Source: Rotaria macrura (Eukaryota > Rotifera > Eurotatoria > Philodinida > Philodinidae). Taken from it: a stretch of 64,000 nt of DNA. Every line of letters starts with the position of its first letter. Position 1 is the stretch's first letter. This document shows, in pieces, positions 23,396 to 36,693 of the stretch. The stretch lies in contig OENT01000252.1 in NCBI GenBank assembly GCA_900239685.1, forward strand, positions 86,919 to 150,918, read 5' to 3'. A program made the translations under genes and the position numbers. The notes below the pieces were generated by a model. The model saw only the letters and a list, made by a program, of their open reading frames with translations. It did no database searches and had not been told where the DNA came from.

Positions 23396-24547
23396 ATGAC
23401 TATGCCATTTGGTCATACAACGACGACAACAACAACGAATCCATTAGGCTTAAATCAAAAAGATTTAGAAATAACTCAACCACCGGATGATGCTATATCT
23501 TGCTTGAAATTTTCTCCAATATCAGTTCCACAAACGTATTTGATTGCGAGTTCTTGGGCAAACGATATACGCTGTTGGGAAATACAACCTAACGGACAAT
23601 CAGTTGCTAGAGCCATACAAAAACACGATGCACCTATATTAAGTTGTTGTTGGTCAGACGATGGTTCGAAAGTATTTACAGCGAGTTGTGATAAAACCGC
23701 TAAAATGTGGGATTTACAAGCAAATACATTTGTACAAATTGCAGCTCATGATCAACCTATTCGAACGATTCATTATATTCAACGACAATCTTATACATGT
23801 GTAATGACTGGCAGTTGGGATCGAACTGGTAGAAATTTTTCTTATAATACACATATGTGCGTATCATACTTTTCTTTGTCTTATGTTACTTAAGTTAAGT
23901 TTTGGGATACACGTCAAGCAACACCATTAAAACAATTGACGCTTACCGATCGTATCTATGCAGCAGATGTATTTGGTCCGATGGCCGTTATTACAACAGC
24001 CGACCGTGCTATACAAGTTTATTCACTTGATCAAGGTCCAACTGAATATAAGAAAATTGAATCATTACTAAAATATCAACATCGTTGTGTATCAATATTC
24101 ACAGACAAATCAAAGAATCCTAACGGCTTTGCAGTTGGCTCAATAGAAGGTCGTGTTGCTATCATGTATGTTGAAACACCAAATCCTAGTGTTGATAATT
24201 TTACATTCAAATGTCATCGTTCAACTCCTCAACCACCTGCAAACACTCAAGATATTTATGCTGTCAACGATATTGCTTTCCATCCTGCACATGGCACATT
24301 AGCTACAGTTGGTAGCGATGGTCGATACAGCTTCTGGGATAAAGATGATCGAACGAAATTAAAAACAAGTGATGTTATCAATGATCAGTCTATTACGTGC
24401 TGTACATTTGATAGTCGTGGACAATTATTTGCATATGCAAGTTCATATGATTGGCATAAAGGTCATGAAGGAAATGTACAAACAAAAAAGAATGCAATCT
24501 ATTTTCGACAATGTTTCGAAGAAATGAAACCAAAACCAAAAAAATAG
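23396..24547 (+). CDS. RAE1: mRNA export factor RAE1 (Gle2), 361 aa, two exons
   Basis: Exons 23396-23828 and 23895-24547 are joined over a 66-bp intron (WDRT|VKFWDT). RAE1 is a seven-bladed WD40 propeller that binds the GLEBS motif of NUP98 at the nuclear pore and acts in mRNA export and the spindle checkpoint. Family blocks are nearly verbatim: [109 protein letters not shown] and [14 protein letters not shown]. Length is close to the human 368 aa. The short N terminus carries a Thr run instead of the FG-like start of vertebrate RAE1. The ATG is the first after TTTTTAG and lies 16 bases downstream of it. Confidence 0.97.
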
Positions 24548-25175
24548 ATTTATGTTACACTAAAACAAATAGAACAATTGATCATGATTATTTTTGCAAC
24601 TTTATCATAAAATTTTGTTGATCTCTTTTTTTTTGTGCTAACACATTCAATGATCATTTTGTATATAAAAAGAAAAAATAGGAAAACAATAAAGAGCAAA
24701 AAATAATCTATCTCAAGTGAATTCTTTATCTATCCTAGGAATGTGTGACTAAGCATCGTCATCATATGTGGATACACATGAAAACAACATGATAAAGTTC
24801 TTATATACCCTTGACATAAATTTAATATTCCTACAATAGTCGTAATTTTCTGTTGCATAAGACATTTTTATTCAGTATTCTTATCTAGAGTAAATATACT
24901 TGTATTCGAGAAAACAGAAATACTTTCTTTTATTGTATGAGAAATCATATATTTTAAAAGTCACGTTCATTATTTTTCTAATGGCACCTAAAATACACGA
25001 CAGTAATTGTCCATCGCCTGTCATCAAGAGTAAGTGTGAAAAAAGCCTAAAAGTACGATTCAGAACGTGCAAAGAAAACTTTGTTGTTTTATTGTTCTTC
25101 TCCAGCTATTTATCTTGCTTTACTTTATCAATATATACGCACATCTTCTATTAACTTTGACACTAATAAAACTTC
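24548..25175. other. Intergenic between RAE1 and the ABCA transporter
   Basis: Contains AATAAA-like signals shortly after the RAE1 stop (about 24690) and no recognisable gene. It ends at a possible upstream coding exon of the transporter. Confidence 0.5.
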
Positions 25176-25257
25176 ATGACCGAGTTAGCTCTTCGTCGTC
25201 TCAGACGTACTGTGCCTCATGATTCATCGTCTAAGCCACAATTGAGACCATCAATAC
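25176..25257 (+). other. Possible additional 5' coding exon of the ABCA gene
   Basis: ATG at 25176 opens a frame reading MTELALRRLRRTVPHDSSSK and continuing to a potential GTTGAG donor at 25258. Joined to the acceptor TTCTAG at 25328-25333 it runs in phase into the ABCA start (ATATGGCTGATGG). This would add 28 basic residues before MADGS. The donor is not a strong consensus, and without splicing the frame stops after 29 codons, so it may instead be an upstream ORF. Confidence 0.35.
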
Positions 25258-25335
25258 GTTGAGTGATTTCATAATTTATATTCTGTGCATTATTAGAATG
25301 GTATTTAACATTTCTTTTTCTATTTTCTTCTAGAT

Positions 25336-28300
25336 ATGGCTGATGGTAGTACGAAAAGTAAAGGGTTTCGTCGTTTCGGACGTCATTATTTACTACTCTT
25401 ATGGAAAAATCTTATTCTGGCAAAACGTATGCCAGTACGAACAATTCTTGAAATAACATTACCGGTCTTCTTCGGGTTTCTTTTACTGGGTATCAGACAC
25501 ATTGTTAAATCGGAAATATTTTCATCGGGTAAAACTTATGACCCATTTCCTATTGATCGATTACCTGTGTTTTCTGACTCGACTATATCACTTGTTGGTT
25601 ATACACCACAAACAAATTTTACTAATCAGGTTATGATAAGAGCCACTAGTAGTCTAAGACTACCGAATAATCTAACTTTGATCGGTAAGTTGTTTCAAAT
25701 TGAAATTGTGAATTGTATTTAAAAATGAATTTTTACTAATTTGTTTTTATTTTTCAGCACAAGGTTACGACGATGAAAAAGAACTTGTCGAACAAGCGAA
25801 TAAAGCCATGCCACTATCACCATTTCTCGGTGGTGTTGTATTTACAAATTTAAAATTGGAATCAAATATAACATATAAAATTCGTCTTGCAGCTAAATTA
25901 AGAAATTCTGGATTAGGGTATGTTGCATAATTTTCGTTTCGCTTGTTTGATAATTACTTTTCATTTCAGGGGCATTTTTAATGGAGAAAACAATTGGCGA
26001 ACAAATTTACTCTATCCAATATTTCCGATTGTTGGACCACGTAATAGCCTTAATCAAACAGGAGGCACACCTGGTCAGTTAAATTGAATGAAGATTCCTT
26101 TTCTATTCATGTTTTGATTTCTTTTGATTTTTACTTAGGGTATTATCAAGAAGGTGAATTACTTGATAGTTATCATTCATATGGATATATATATATATTT
26201 ACGACTTTCGTTTTTTTTCTTTCATAACAGGTTTTCTTGCATTGCAACATGCTATTGATATGGCAATTATTAATGAATTGAATTCAACATTTGATCCATC
26301 TACGATAAATATACAACTTCAACGTTATCCATTTCCACCGTATAAAGAAGATAACTTTGTACTTATCATTCAAGTTTGGTTCCCTTTTCTGCTTGTTATG
26401 TCATATATATTTGCTGCTATTAATACGGTGAAAAATATTGTTTATGAAAAAGAAAACGGCCTAAAAGTTTGTATATATTGTTCAGAATTCCATCAATAGA
26501 CATAGTATTTTGTAAAATTTAAGATTGCGATGACAATTATGGGTCTTAATAGTTGGATCCATTGGCTATCATGGTTTACTCGATCACTTGTATTTTTGAC
26601 AATAGCTGATGTATTGATCGCTATTTGTTATATCATTAAAATTCCATTGAAGTCTGGTGGTTCGAGTTCAGTTATTGGAGAGTCGGATATATCATTAGTT
26701 TTCTTTTTTCTATTTTCTTACTCGATTACGTCCATATGCTTTATGTTTTTAATCAGTACATTTTTTGACAAAGGTAAACGAAATGTCAATCGCACCAATT
26801 TGTTTTCTAATTGATATACATTTCTGTCTTGTAGCAAATAGTTCAGCTGCCGGTACTGGTGGCTTGTGGTTTCTTTCTTATTTACCATATGCCTTTATCC
26901 AGCCACGTTACGAAACAATGACTCGAGCTGCGAAATTAGGTACATGTCTGTTACATAATATTGGATTAGCACTAGGTGCTCAACTTATTGGCATGTTTGA
27001 AGGAAAAGGTATATTTTGTGAAATAAATTTTTGAAGAACTCTATTGTTGTCTTTAGGTACTGGTATTCAATGGTCAATGTTCAATGAAGCTATATCAGTC
27101 GATGATAATTTTACTATGGCAGATGTCATTATAATGTTGTATGTCGATGCCTTTATCTATCTGATTCTTGCTTTGTACATTGAAAATATCTGGCCTGGAC
27201 AATATGGAATTCCGAAGTATGAATAAAATTAAATAAAAAAATCTATTTGTAAATATATATATATATATATATCAACATAAATAATTGTAGAAGTTTTCTG
27301 TATCCATTCCAATTGAGCTATTGGCGAGGACATACACAATCAAGTGTTTCTCAATTTAATCCAATTAATAATGAAACAAATCCGAGAGATTCAACAGCTT
27401 CCGGAGCCTATGAAGATGAGCCCACTGATAAACCATTAGGTGCTCAGCTTATCGATGTATCTAAGGTTATAAGTAAAACAACATAGAAATTTCAATAATC
27501 ATTGGTATTTCATTCTTGTTTGTAGACTTATTCATTTCTATTCAAAAGTCGTCCACCTGTTCATGCTGTAAGTAATTTTAGTATGAACATTTACAGTGGT
27601 CAACTTACAGCATTACTTGGACATAATGGAGCTGGTATGTTCAATTGATTGATTTCAAATAGAATTAATCTAACTGTCTTAAAAATTTTCATTATTTTCT
27701 TCTATTGTTTTTAGGAAAAAGTACCACTATATCAATGATTACTGGTAAATTAGTTTAGTGTCAAAAATGAAAAGGAGATATTGATCTAATTTGAATTTTT
27801 TAAAGGATTAATACCGCCGACAAGTGGAAAAATCATTGTTGATGGTTATGATATTTCAACTTCCATGGATAGTGTTCGAAACGTTCTTGGTTTATGTCCA
27901 CAATATAATATTCTTTTCGATCATCTTACTGTACGAGAACATCTTAGATTATTTGCAGTAGTAAGTATATGAAATCAAACATATACATAGAAATTCTTGT
28001 CTTCTATAAACATAGCTTAAAGGACATCCATCGAATGATGTTGATAATGAAATTGAAAAAATGGTAAATGCTTTGTTACTGAATGATAAAATGAATGTGC
28101 TTTCAAGTGCATTATCCGGTGGTAAGATATTGGACGATGATTACTTTATTTATTAGATTTTTATTGATAGGAATGAAACGTAAATTGAGTGTCGGTATCG
28201 CATTGATAGCTAATTCAAAAGTTGTTATTTTGGATGAACCAACCAGTGGTAAGAATTCTAATTTTATGTTGAGGATTTTTGTTGAAAAAGCCTTTTTTCT

Positions 28301-31300
28301 TTTTTTTTATCATCAAAGGAATGGATCCAGCAGCTCGTCGATCAACATGGGAAATGCTTCAACGTTTTCGTTTAGATCGAACGATTCTATTTACGACACA
28401 CTTTATGGACGAAGCTGATGTTTTAGGTGATCGAGTAAGTGAAACTCTAAAAAATCTGCAGATATATATATATATCGCTTCATCAGCCAACACATATTTA
28501 TATATTCGTGTGTATTTATAGATTGCAATCATGGGCAATGGTCGCATTCGTTGCTTTGGTTCACCATTTTTCTTGAAAACAAAATATGGTATACTAAGCA
28601 TAGTTTTCGCATCGATAAGCAAGCACTTTTTTCTAGTTATTCAAAAAGAGTTGATTAGTTTTCAGAGAAAAAGCAAAATAGGATTCAGCATTTACTTAAG
28701 AAAAATCTTTTCAACGCTAAGCAATCAATAAGATATACATAGAGATAAGTTCGATTCAGATAGAACGAGAACTGTGCAACTCTTCCTTTAATCTTTATTA
28801 TTTACATGTTTTATTCTCCTGAACAGTACCCGTTTGCATGAACATGTATTAAAATGTAAAATTACCCCGGCCGACACTTCGTTATAGAATTTTTAACAAA
28901 ATGTATATTTGGATATTGCACTACCTCACTAGCGCATAGTAGATATTGTTTGTTTTTGAAAAATCTGCATATGTTCTACAAGATATTTCAACAGAGATAT
29001 GCCTTTTGCATACGTTATGAACAAGATGTATTATTAAGTTATATAAAATGTTATTTTCATTCAGACCTTTTTTTCTTACTGAGCTAATAATGTATGAAGT
29101 AAACGTTGCCGTCGTGACTTGTTTTGAGTTCGTCAGGCTAGATATTTTACAGTTAATTAACCTAGATAATACTTTCAATATTGACATTTTCCGAGTATCT
29201 CAATACATACATCTTCCATGTACATTGTTGACACTACTACTACATGTACTACTATGAACTGTATCGTGATACACATGATTTAAATCTGATTAGCTAGGTT
29301 AACTAACAAACGATTTAGTCCATGTACACTCTTTACTATTCATGCGTAGAAACGCTCGAATGTGTAGATTCAATGGTGAAAATGAACTAGAGCTTCATTT
29401 TTCTCCACTGAACTCAATTGGCTCTAATCTATATAATCGGCGAGCAACTTTATCGTTCAGTTGAAACTGATGTGTTGCACACACAAGTAGACTTTCATTA
29501 CACCAGTCTAAGCCCGCAAAATATACAAGTTGTTAAACTTCTCAAAAACTTCAAAAAATTAGTTATTCCTACAAGTTGTCGTGAATTAAGTAAATTTTTG
29601 AAGAATACATTCAATAATCTAAATTCCATCTAGGACATGAACTGAATATCAAAGAAATATTGAGTTAACTAATCAATCGATAGACTATAAGCGTACATTA
29701 TTATCTTCTGAAGAGAAATTTCTTGTCAACTGTTACTTTAACATTAGTACGGACAGAAATTTCGATCTATAATCAGTCATAGTAAGTGTCTCCTCCGATG
29801 CTGTGCTCAAATATAAAGATAAAAAAACTGAGTCAAGTCAGCGACACCTCGACGCAGTTAACGATCAATTCTTTCTTTTTCAATTTTTCACTATACTCAT
29901 ATTTGGATACATCTTTCAACTATGAATAATATCAGCGCAATCAATTCTTTATCAGTTGTAAATTTAATTTTGTTTAATTTATTCTTCTATTACCACAAGA
30001 CAGAATACGAATATCTTTTATTCTTCAGGTGTTGGTTATCATTTGATATTGTCTAAAAACTCAAATGCTGATCCGAACGAAATATTTCGATTGGTATGTC
30101 ATCATGTACCAGAAGCTAGATTAGAATCAGCAATAAGTGCCGAATGCAAAATATTATTACCGCATCGTTCATCGGCGAAATTTCCTGTTTTATTCGAAGA
30201 TATAGAAAAAAACAAAGAAAAGTTACAAATTTTTAGTATTGGATTATCAGAAACATCGATCGAAGAAGTGTTTATGAAAATGTAATTAAAAAAACAAACA
30301 AAGAAAAACATTTTCCTACGGATATTAACATTCATATTTCATTTAGTGTCGAAGAAGACGAACCAGAAGATATCGTAACAACGCAAAGTTATGAATCAAA
30401 TAACAATGGTTATCAACATGATCAAAATACTGAACATGAACAATTGCATCCATTTCGTGACGATACATTGCGAAGTACATCTAATGATAAGACGGAAACT
30501 AATCCATCGAATAAGACACTAAGTATAAAAAAAAGAGAAAACGATTTTTGGTATTCTGATTAAAAACACGACCAATCACTTTTCTTCTCCTTCTTCTAAT
30601 AATTGAATAAGTTTAATTTATGATTCTTTCATTAAACTATAGCTATATCTATACTGTATTTTATAGGTGTTTTCGATGTAGAAATAATTAAGAACACTGG
30701 CATCAATCTATTAATTCAACAGTTTTACGCTTTATTACTTAAACGTATTCTTAATTCGCTGAGAAATTATCTTGTTCTATTTACTGGTCTTTTACCGGTT
30801 ATATTTGTTCTTATATCACTAATAATAGAACAACAAATACCACAACCAGAAGATAGTCCACCATTATTCATATCATTAGACCGATATCAAAAAACCAATG
30901 TACCGTATGTGTACGATCGAAATGACCCATCATCAGTTGAACTTATTCGTGGATATGAAAATGCCTTTCAACTCTTAGCTAAATCAGCAACATTAATTGA
31001 TTTAACAACTAACGGCACAAGACCATGTCAAGATGGAAAATCAACGGAAATGATACCCTATTTATTTTGTATAGGTCAGCGAAGTTTACTCGAATTATCT
31101 GATCAATATTTAATTGGAGCAGATATTAAACTCGATTCATCAAGCACATTATTGAATATAACCGGTCTATTCAATAATCAACCGTACCATATACCACCGT
31201 TGGCTTTGAGCTATCTAACAAATACATTATTAAGACAATATTCATCGGCATCAACAATGAATCGAACAATTCAAGTTATTAATCATCCGGTAAATAAAAT

Positions 31301-34300
31301 TAAAAAAATATTATTAATGTAAACCTCATGATGTAGAAGTACTAAAAAACAACTATGGTGATTCTTATGAATAAAAGTATATTCCTTTTCCCCCATGATT
31401 TTGTTATTTAATCATCGAAAATTCCCGAATAAGAACGTAATTCCTTGATTAACAACAAAATGTTGCTTGTATGGGATCTCGAAGCGCATCTGACAAACGA
31501 GTATCTCAACTGAAGATAATCGTAACCAGGAACTTTAGATGCCCGGTGAGGCTATGAGGTAGTATTGATTCTCGTAAATTCGATTCAGTTCACCTCAGCA
31601 TAATTCTAGTGAACGAGACCTAAACCAAGAGAAAACTGTTCTGAATTTTTTGTTTCCAATCGATCTAATGATTTTTCCGTGTCATCTATTTTAAATTATG
31701 TTTAAATAGACGATTTTCAAGTAAATTGGCTTATCAATTTTGCATCTATAATTAAAGAAAAGTATCCGCGGTCGGAATAATTGAATTTTTGTTTTTACTA
31801 TCTAAGTTTCAGTTGATGATTTAACTTTTTTTCACTGTATTTCAACACATCATGAGAATTGTGTGATACATAAAATAGCGAATGAGAAAAGTCTATTGAA
31901 TTTTTTGTTTCTACTTTAAATTTGTTGGATATTCTAGTTTCCACGTTCACTTGAAGAAACTATTACTGATTTTCAATCACAACAATTTTTCGGTTTTCGT
32001 ATGGCATCAAGTATTGTGTTTGGTTTCGGGTTTTTAATGGCATCATTCGCTGTGTTCTTAATTAAAGAAAGAGTTTCGAAAGCCAAACATTTGCAATTCT
32101 TAAGTGGAGCTAGTGGTATTAACTTTTGGTTAAGTGCATTCATTTGGGATATGGCTTATTATATTGTTGCTACTATATGTATATTTATTATTTGGACTAT
32201 TTACTATCATACAAGTGAAGTTAAAAATGATCTTAAAGTTTTCTTAATTGGCGATCGATTGGGATATACTATTCTATTATATTTAATGTATGGATTTGCG
32301 CATATTCCAATGACTTATCTACTTTCATTTATTTTTCAAATTCCTGCCAGTGGCTTTGCTTGGATGACAATTATTAACATTATAACGAGTATGGAAAAAT
32401 TCATTAGTTAGAGAAAATGAACATTATTATTTTATTCATAGGTCAAGCAACACTTCTTGCAGTTGTTATTCTTTCTATTCCACAACTTGACTTGGTGAAC
32501 GTGGCCAATATTCTCGAGTGGATATTTCTTATTCTATTTCCCAATTTTTCTCTTGGTCAAGGACTCAATGATATCTATCAAAATTCTTTTCTTAATGATT
32601 TGTGTGCACCCCTTGTTCCATTATGTCCCTATGGTCCAAATCCATGTTGTAAAGGTATGCTATTTTCTTCATATATTTTATGTTTACATTTCTTCTACTC
32701 GTCTAAAGATAATTGTGGCTCGACGTGTGTTTCGTGGACATCTAATTATATGAGCTGGGAAAAGCCAGGCATTCTTCGTTTCGTTGTATTCATGATGATT
32801 CAATCAATTGTTTTATTTTCAATTCTTCTTATGATCACTTATCAGATTATACCGAACTTTCAATTTCTTAAACGTCCGACAACTCAAGTTGAAAATAGAC
32901 CGCGAATTAATTTTGAAAATAACGATGAACAAAATACAAGGAATGGTATTGCTTCATCAACATTTGCAGTGCCAGTTGATGTTCAAATTTCACATATAAA
33001 TGAAGATGAAGATGTTAAAAACGAAGCTCAACGTATTGAAACAACATCGATCGATGAATTGATGCAAACCGATGTTCTTGTATTACAACAAGTATCGAAA
33101 TTGTATAATGGAGCATTTCGTGCTGTTGACCAATTATCATTGGGAGTGAAGGAAAGAGAATGTTTTGGATTGTTAGGTGTTAATGGAGCGTAAGTCTCAT
33201 TGAAAGAGAAATGCTTTTTAACTCTCATTTTGTCTGCATTATTTTTATGAATACGTGCAAATTTGACTTCATAACGTATCATAAATAGTTCTTTTTTCTT
33301 TTCCCTTTTACACTTTGGTTAATAATTAGCATAAGTTTATATATTGTGCGTAATTCTCAAAAGATTTGACATGTAATGAATGAACAAAGTATGCTGAAGC
33401 ATGCGTTCAAAAAATATGAATATCAATCGAATCTAAGTTACACAAGGAAAAAATAAAACTGAGTAAAGTTTTTCTCGAACAAGCAAATACAATTTTATGA
33501 GGTTGCTCCCTATCACAAAAGTTGAGAAATGAATCGTGATGAAAATTTTTCAACTTCTCTAGACATCACACGAAAATTGTTTACTACAGCCTAGTATCAT
33601 CTTTTCATTTAGATTAGTTAATTATTTGTTTTGTATCATTTAAATATAACATCGAGGAAGAAATGATTGTTCTTAAAAACAAGAATAAGTTCTATGAAAA
33701 TTTTTAGAGGGAAGACAACAACATTTAAGATGATAACTGGTGATGAAACAGTTGATCAAGGTTCAATCGTGCTTGATTCGATGGATCTGAGTAACTCGTT
33801 GAGAGCAGCACAACGTCGAATGGGTTATTGTCCTCAGTTTGATGCTTTAATTGATTTATTAACCGGTGAAGAAACATTGTACATGTTTTCCCGTTTACGT
33901 GGTGTGAAGGAGTTTTTAATTCCTCGAATAGTTGCAGCACTAATACAATTGATGAATTTACAGAAACATGCTAAAAAACCTGTCTATGCTTACAGTGGAG
34001 GAAATAAACGAAAACTATCGGCGGCTGTTGCACTGATTGGTGATCCTTCAATAGTATTTCTTGACGAACCCACAACTGGCATGGATCCTAAAGCACGAAG
34101 ACATTTTTGGAATGCTATTGCACAATTTCGTGATCATGGTAAACCAATTATATTAACAAGTCATTCAATGGAAGAATGTGAAGCATTATGTACACGCTTA
34201 GCTATTATGGTTAATGGAAAATTTAAGTGTCTTGGAAGTATTCAACATTTGAAATCAAAATTTGGTGAAGGTAAAGTAGAAAAGAATCGCTCCATGACTA

Positions 34301-35545
34301 CGAAAACTGTTTCGGCAATGTTCGTTCTAATACACTCCATACTCTTGAACGCTAACAGAAGCCGGAGTAGTCATGATTGTTAGGAGATTTATTTCCAACT
34401 GGGATCTTCAAGGATAAACTAATCGATGAATTGGCAACAATCAGATTTCAGATCAATCGAAAACTAAATTTGCATTTTTCGACAATCGATTTTATTCGTT
34501 TTCCGAACTCTAAAATTCTTCTTAAATTAGATACGCCCATTCTACGAGACTAAGAAATATGACAGTTGAGTACAATATCGTAGCAAAAACAATAACAACG
34601 ATATTTGTATTTCGTGCAAGGTTGACTTATCTAGATCAATAAGTATTAATCTTTAGTCAGAACTGGTATACCTTCTGTTTTGTTGAGAATAGTTTGTTCT
34701 ATCGTTGAACGTCATCTAAGCAGAGTTTTATTTTCAACTTTCAATTGATTGGAAAAGTAAAATTTTGCTTCTCAAAGACATTATCTTTGAAAAACTAGCA
34801 AATATTTTCATGTTCGAAAGAATTCATTGAAAATAGAACATTTTACAACAAATCAATATTCGATTTTCTCACAATATCACTATCTTGATGTCAGTCATAG
34901 TAGAGGATTCATGATACAGCAAACTGATTGAAAAGGTCATCGTTCATATTGAACACATTTGGTGGCAGGGTTCTGATCATTTTTAGATTTGACCAATTAT
35001 AAGATGAAATATATTTTACAAATTGTCATGAAGAAAAAGAATTGTTTTTCTAAGATTAAAAGAGTGATTGATCGCTTGTCTCTTATAACAGCTATTTCTA
35101 ATAAATATAATTTATGACTATGAAATGATTTTAATAAATCTAGTCAAATAATTAGACTAACCACGATATATCTATTATACATTTGCTCTTTTTAGGTTAT
35201 ACGCTTATGGCAAAATTAAATATATTTAACGAAAATCTTGTCAATGGATTTTATGCTGAAATTAAAAATTCATATCCAAACAGTCAATTGAAAGAAGCTT
35301 ACGAAGGTTTTATACATATTCATATAAACGAAGCGAATCTATCATTGGCTCGGCTGTTTCGTATTATTGAATCATCTAAACAATCGTATTCCATTGAAAA
35401 TTACACAGTTAGTCAGACAACATTAGAGCAAGTCTTTTTAAATTTTGCTCGTAGCCAACTTGATCCTGATGAACTACGAAATCGAATGCGTGCAGAGAAT
35501 TCTGGCTGCTGCAAAAGACTATTTTGTTGCTGTTGTAAAAATTAA
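25336..35545 (+). CDS. ABCA3: ABCA3-like full-size ABC lipid transporter, 1797 aa, 24 exons
   Basis: Exons run 25336-25684, 25758-25917, 25970-26073, 26139-26153, 26231-26466, 26524-26773, 26835-27008, 27057-27216, 27291-27465, 27526-27634, 27715-27744, 27806-27960, 28016-28121, 28171-28248, 28319-28434, 28522-28588, 30029-30281, 30347-30522, 30667-31289, 31938-32388, 32442-32654, 32709-33189, 33708-34270 and 35196-35545; all phases agree. ABCA proteins move phospholipids or sterols across membranes. The order is TM1 with a large loop, NBD1, TM2 with loop, NBD2. NBD1 has Walker A GHNGAGKST (573-581), CPQYN, signature LSGGMKRKLS (672-681), Walker B VVILDEP and a TTHFMDEAD switch. NBD2 has GVNGAGKTT (1490-1498), [27 protein letters not shown] and TSHSMEE. 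Both sites look catalytically complete. [27 protein letters not shown] and [11 protein letters not shown] match ABCA3 closely. The tail ends in a Cys cluster ([12 protein letters not shown]), possibly palmitoylated. Four introns are unusually long: 28589-30028, 31290-31937, 33190-33707 and 34271-35195. Exact ABCA subfamily membership needs a tree. Confidence 0.93.
29418..29633 (+). pseudogene. Possible LTR-retrotransposon reverse-transcriptase relic in an ABCA intron
   Basis: An open segment inside the 1.44-kb ABCA intron 16 contains [19 protein letters not shown] followed by [16 protein letters not shown]. This resembles the Ty3/gypsy segment I-x-P-x-x-x-x-V-x-x-x-x-x-F-x-x-P-T-x-x-K-E-L-x-x-F-L-G at the reverse transcriptase/RNase H boundary. 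The catalytic YxDD region is not visible and the frame is short, so at most this is a fragment. The resemblance is weak and may be chance. Confidence 0.28.
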
Positions 35546-36693
35546 AAACAGTCAAATTGTAATATTTTTATTTTTTCATTAGATTCCATTTGGTCATTAA
35601 ATTACTTCAGCTTTTTTTCCTGTGATATGCTTTTTATTTATTTTGTCTTGTCGTAAAAAATAGTTAACCTTGAAATTTTGTTGCTTATAAAAACTACAAC
35701 GAAAAAAAAAATCTTGTTCATACGATAATGGCGATGATTACGAGCAATGACAATATTATACACGAAAGAATACATTTGATTTTTATGTCTCCAAAAGAAT
35801 TCGAATTTTTTCCTTGAACATATGTTAATATTGAAGTGTGAGAATAAAACATACGTATCCACTTGAAAGGTAGTCGAAAGAAAATGAAATAAGTAAATAT
35901 ATATGTATATGCTTGATAACGAAACCTGTCATTGAAACATGTTTTTATTTTAAAATGATCTATTGCTACTTGTTGTTGGAAAAAAGAAAGAGAATATTAA
36001 TTGATGACATTAATATCGACCAGCAGGTGAACAAATGTCGCACACATCCTTTAGTTCAAAGCACAAAACACAATAACGCTAACAAGAAATGAGACTCTAC
36101 ACACGTTTCCTATTGTACTCTTTTTCTTTTTTTTTCTCTCGCCTGTGTGTAAGTGAAATTATTTTTTAATTTATGGTCAGCAGAAGGCTCACTCGGAACA
36201 ACACAGAACACACGCCAAGATGAGACACGCGTCGCATTTTTCCTACAGACGACGAAGGTCAACGTCCGGGCATATAATGCACTCTGTCGTTTCCCGTCTG
36301 TGCAAGTTTCTCATCATTTCTTTTTGTGTGCGTGTGTGTGTGTGTCTTAAATTAACGTCTCTCTCTCTCTCTTTTTTTTTGTTCCCTTTGTCCTATCAAT
36401 GTGCACTGAGCGTGCGTGTGTGCCACCTCTCTTGAAAGAATGGACAGAGGCGAACGCGTGCTGACCATCTGCCGCCGTGTTTTCCCTGTTGTTGCAGACG
36501 ACAACGACGAGAGAGAAAAAAAGAAGGAGAAGAACGAATGCATTTGTCCAAGCATACGTAACGCAGTAATGGGAATAGAGAAAGAAAGAGAGAGAGAGAG
36601 AGAGAGAGAAGGAAGTAGACACTCTGTTTAATGATATAGCAGACACATTTTGTACATTGATTCTTTTATTCTAGAATTGTCCTGGTGAACATC
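35546..36693. other. Intergenic: ABCA 3' UTR and FLYWCH-gene promoter/5' region
   Basis: The left half is AT-rich 3' sequence. From about 36180 to 36640 composition becomes less AT-rich and includes a (GT)n run at about 36327-36345, a (CT)n run at 36357-36372, a GA-rich coding-strand stretch at 36513-36536 and a (GA)n run at 36582-36609, immediately upstream of the FLYWCH start. Open frames here in several phases are by-products of simple sequence. This is a plausible promoter. Confidence 0.5.
36582..36609. repeat. (GA)n microsatellite upstream of the FLYWCH gene
   Basis: Near-perfect GA dinucleotide run about 85 bp before the proposed start codon at 36694. GA repeats often act as nucleosome-excluding promoter elements in animals; that role is not shown here. 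Confidence 0.8.

Noticed and set aside
34280-34380. Inverted pair ATGACTAC / GTAGTCAT in an ABCA intron as a transposon end
   Set aside because: Only 8 bp of pairing, no target duplication and no recognisable ends.
36347-36646. Several overlapping ORFs on both strands near 36150-36650
   Set aside because: They arise from CT/GA/GT simple sequence lacking stops; their products are low complexity and show no domain.
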